A stretch of DNA of 7,020 bases from CBFIJI01 sp965662885 (GTDB lineage Bacteria > Bacteroidota > Bacteroidia > Flavobacteriales > Flavobacteriaceae). The DNA lies in the NCBI GenBank assembly GCA_965662885.1, contig CBFIJI010000106.1, positions 1 through 7,020 of the forward strand. The letters run 5' to 3'. The number at the start of each line of letters is the position of its first letter. Within the stretch, counting starts at the first letter, position 1. Shown piece by piece: positions 6,873 through 7,020 of this stretch. The notes under the pieces were generated by a model. It was not told the DNA's origin and did not search any database. It saw only the letters and a program-made list of their open reading frames with translations. The position numbers were made by a program, and so were the translations under genes.

Positions 6873-7020
6873 TTAAACGAGTGCCTGTTTAAGAATGGAT
6901 ACCGGATGCATTGCGTTTCGTTGTGTACCTTCGGCTATTTGATGTCGACAACTGGTTCCATTGGCTGCAATAATGTGGTTAATTTCTGTTTTTCGAATTG
7001 CTGGAAAAAGTCGTTCTTCT
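6873..7020 (-). CDS. C-terminal end of probable FAD-linked/Fe-S oxidoreductase
   Basis: Only the last 48 residues of this leftward gene lie in the window, ending at the TAA that reads TTA on the plus strand at 6873-6875; it continues beyond base 7020. The segment AANGTSCRHQIAEGTQR followed by AMHPVSIL resembles the end of large FAD-binding oxidase/(Fe-S)-binding fusion proteins of the GlpC/D-lactate dehydrogenase type, where a GTSCRHQI motif carries the last conserved cysteine of a cysteine-rich (CCG) domain. If so, the whole protein would be near 1000 residues and would oxidise a 2-hydroxy acid at the membrane, passing electrons on through Fe-S centres. That is inferred from a short match recalled from the family, so substrate and full domain order cannot be given. 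It is followed by aroC on the same strand after 62 bases. Confidence 0.65.
   Translation of the reverse strand, partial: EERLFPAIRKTEINHIIAANGTSCRHQIAEGTQRNAMHPVSILKQALV

Overview
The window looks like an ordinary chromosomal stretch from a low-GC member of the Bacteroidota, probably a flavobacterium. The evidence is the character of the encoded proteins, notably a MutS2-like protein without an Smr domain. Start codons also lack Shine-Dalgarno sequences and sit behind A/T-rich leaders, and two promoter-like sites fit the Bacteroidota consensus (TTTG, about 17 bases, TAnnTTTG). Genus and species cannot be read from this sequence. Genes cover nearly everything; the longest gap is 62 bases, so there is no gene-free stretch over 300 bases. 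I saw no tRNA, rRNA, insertion sequence, CRISPR array, integrase or long repeat.

Left part, 1-1804: the 3' end of a SUI1/YciH-type translation factor gene runs rightward and overlaps by 8 bases a uridine-phosphorylase-like gene that starts with GTG. That gene meets a leftward uracil-DNA glycosylase gene (ung) tail to tail, with a 12-base overlap of coding ends.

Middle part, 1792-4403: ung and a rightward mutS2-like gene diverge from a 38-base gap. A good Bacteroidota-type promoter for mutS2 lies here, with its -33 element inside the first codons of ung. The MutS2 protein keeps the full ATPase core but ends in a Lys/Pro-rich linker and a small beta-type (KOW/SH3-like) tail instead of the Smr nuclease domain. 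Its stop overlaps the start of a DCC-family (DUF393) thiol oxidoreductase gene (ATGA), so the two are probably translated together.

Right part, 4428-7020: a leftward run holds the 3' end of a probable FAD-linked/Fe-S oxidoreductase gene, then aroC (chorismate synthase), then, after 4 bases, a dicarboxylate/amino acid:cation symporter gene whose binding-site residues point to an acidic amino acid and sodium coupling. It converges on the DCC gene with a 24-base gap.

Working together: two genes concern DNA upkeep (ung, mutS2), one nucleoside salvage, one aromatic amino acid synthesis, and one solute uptake. I found no convincing new system. The points most worth a second look are the Smr-less MutS2, its coupling to the DCC protein, and the ung/mutS2 promoter overlap.
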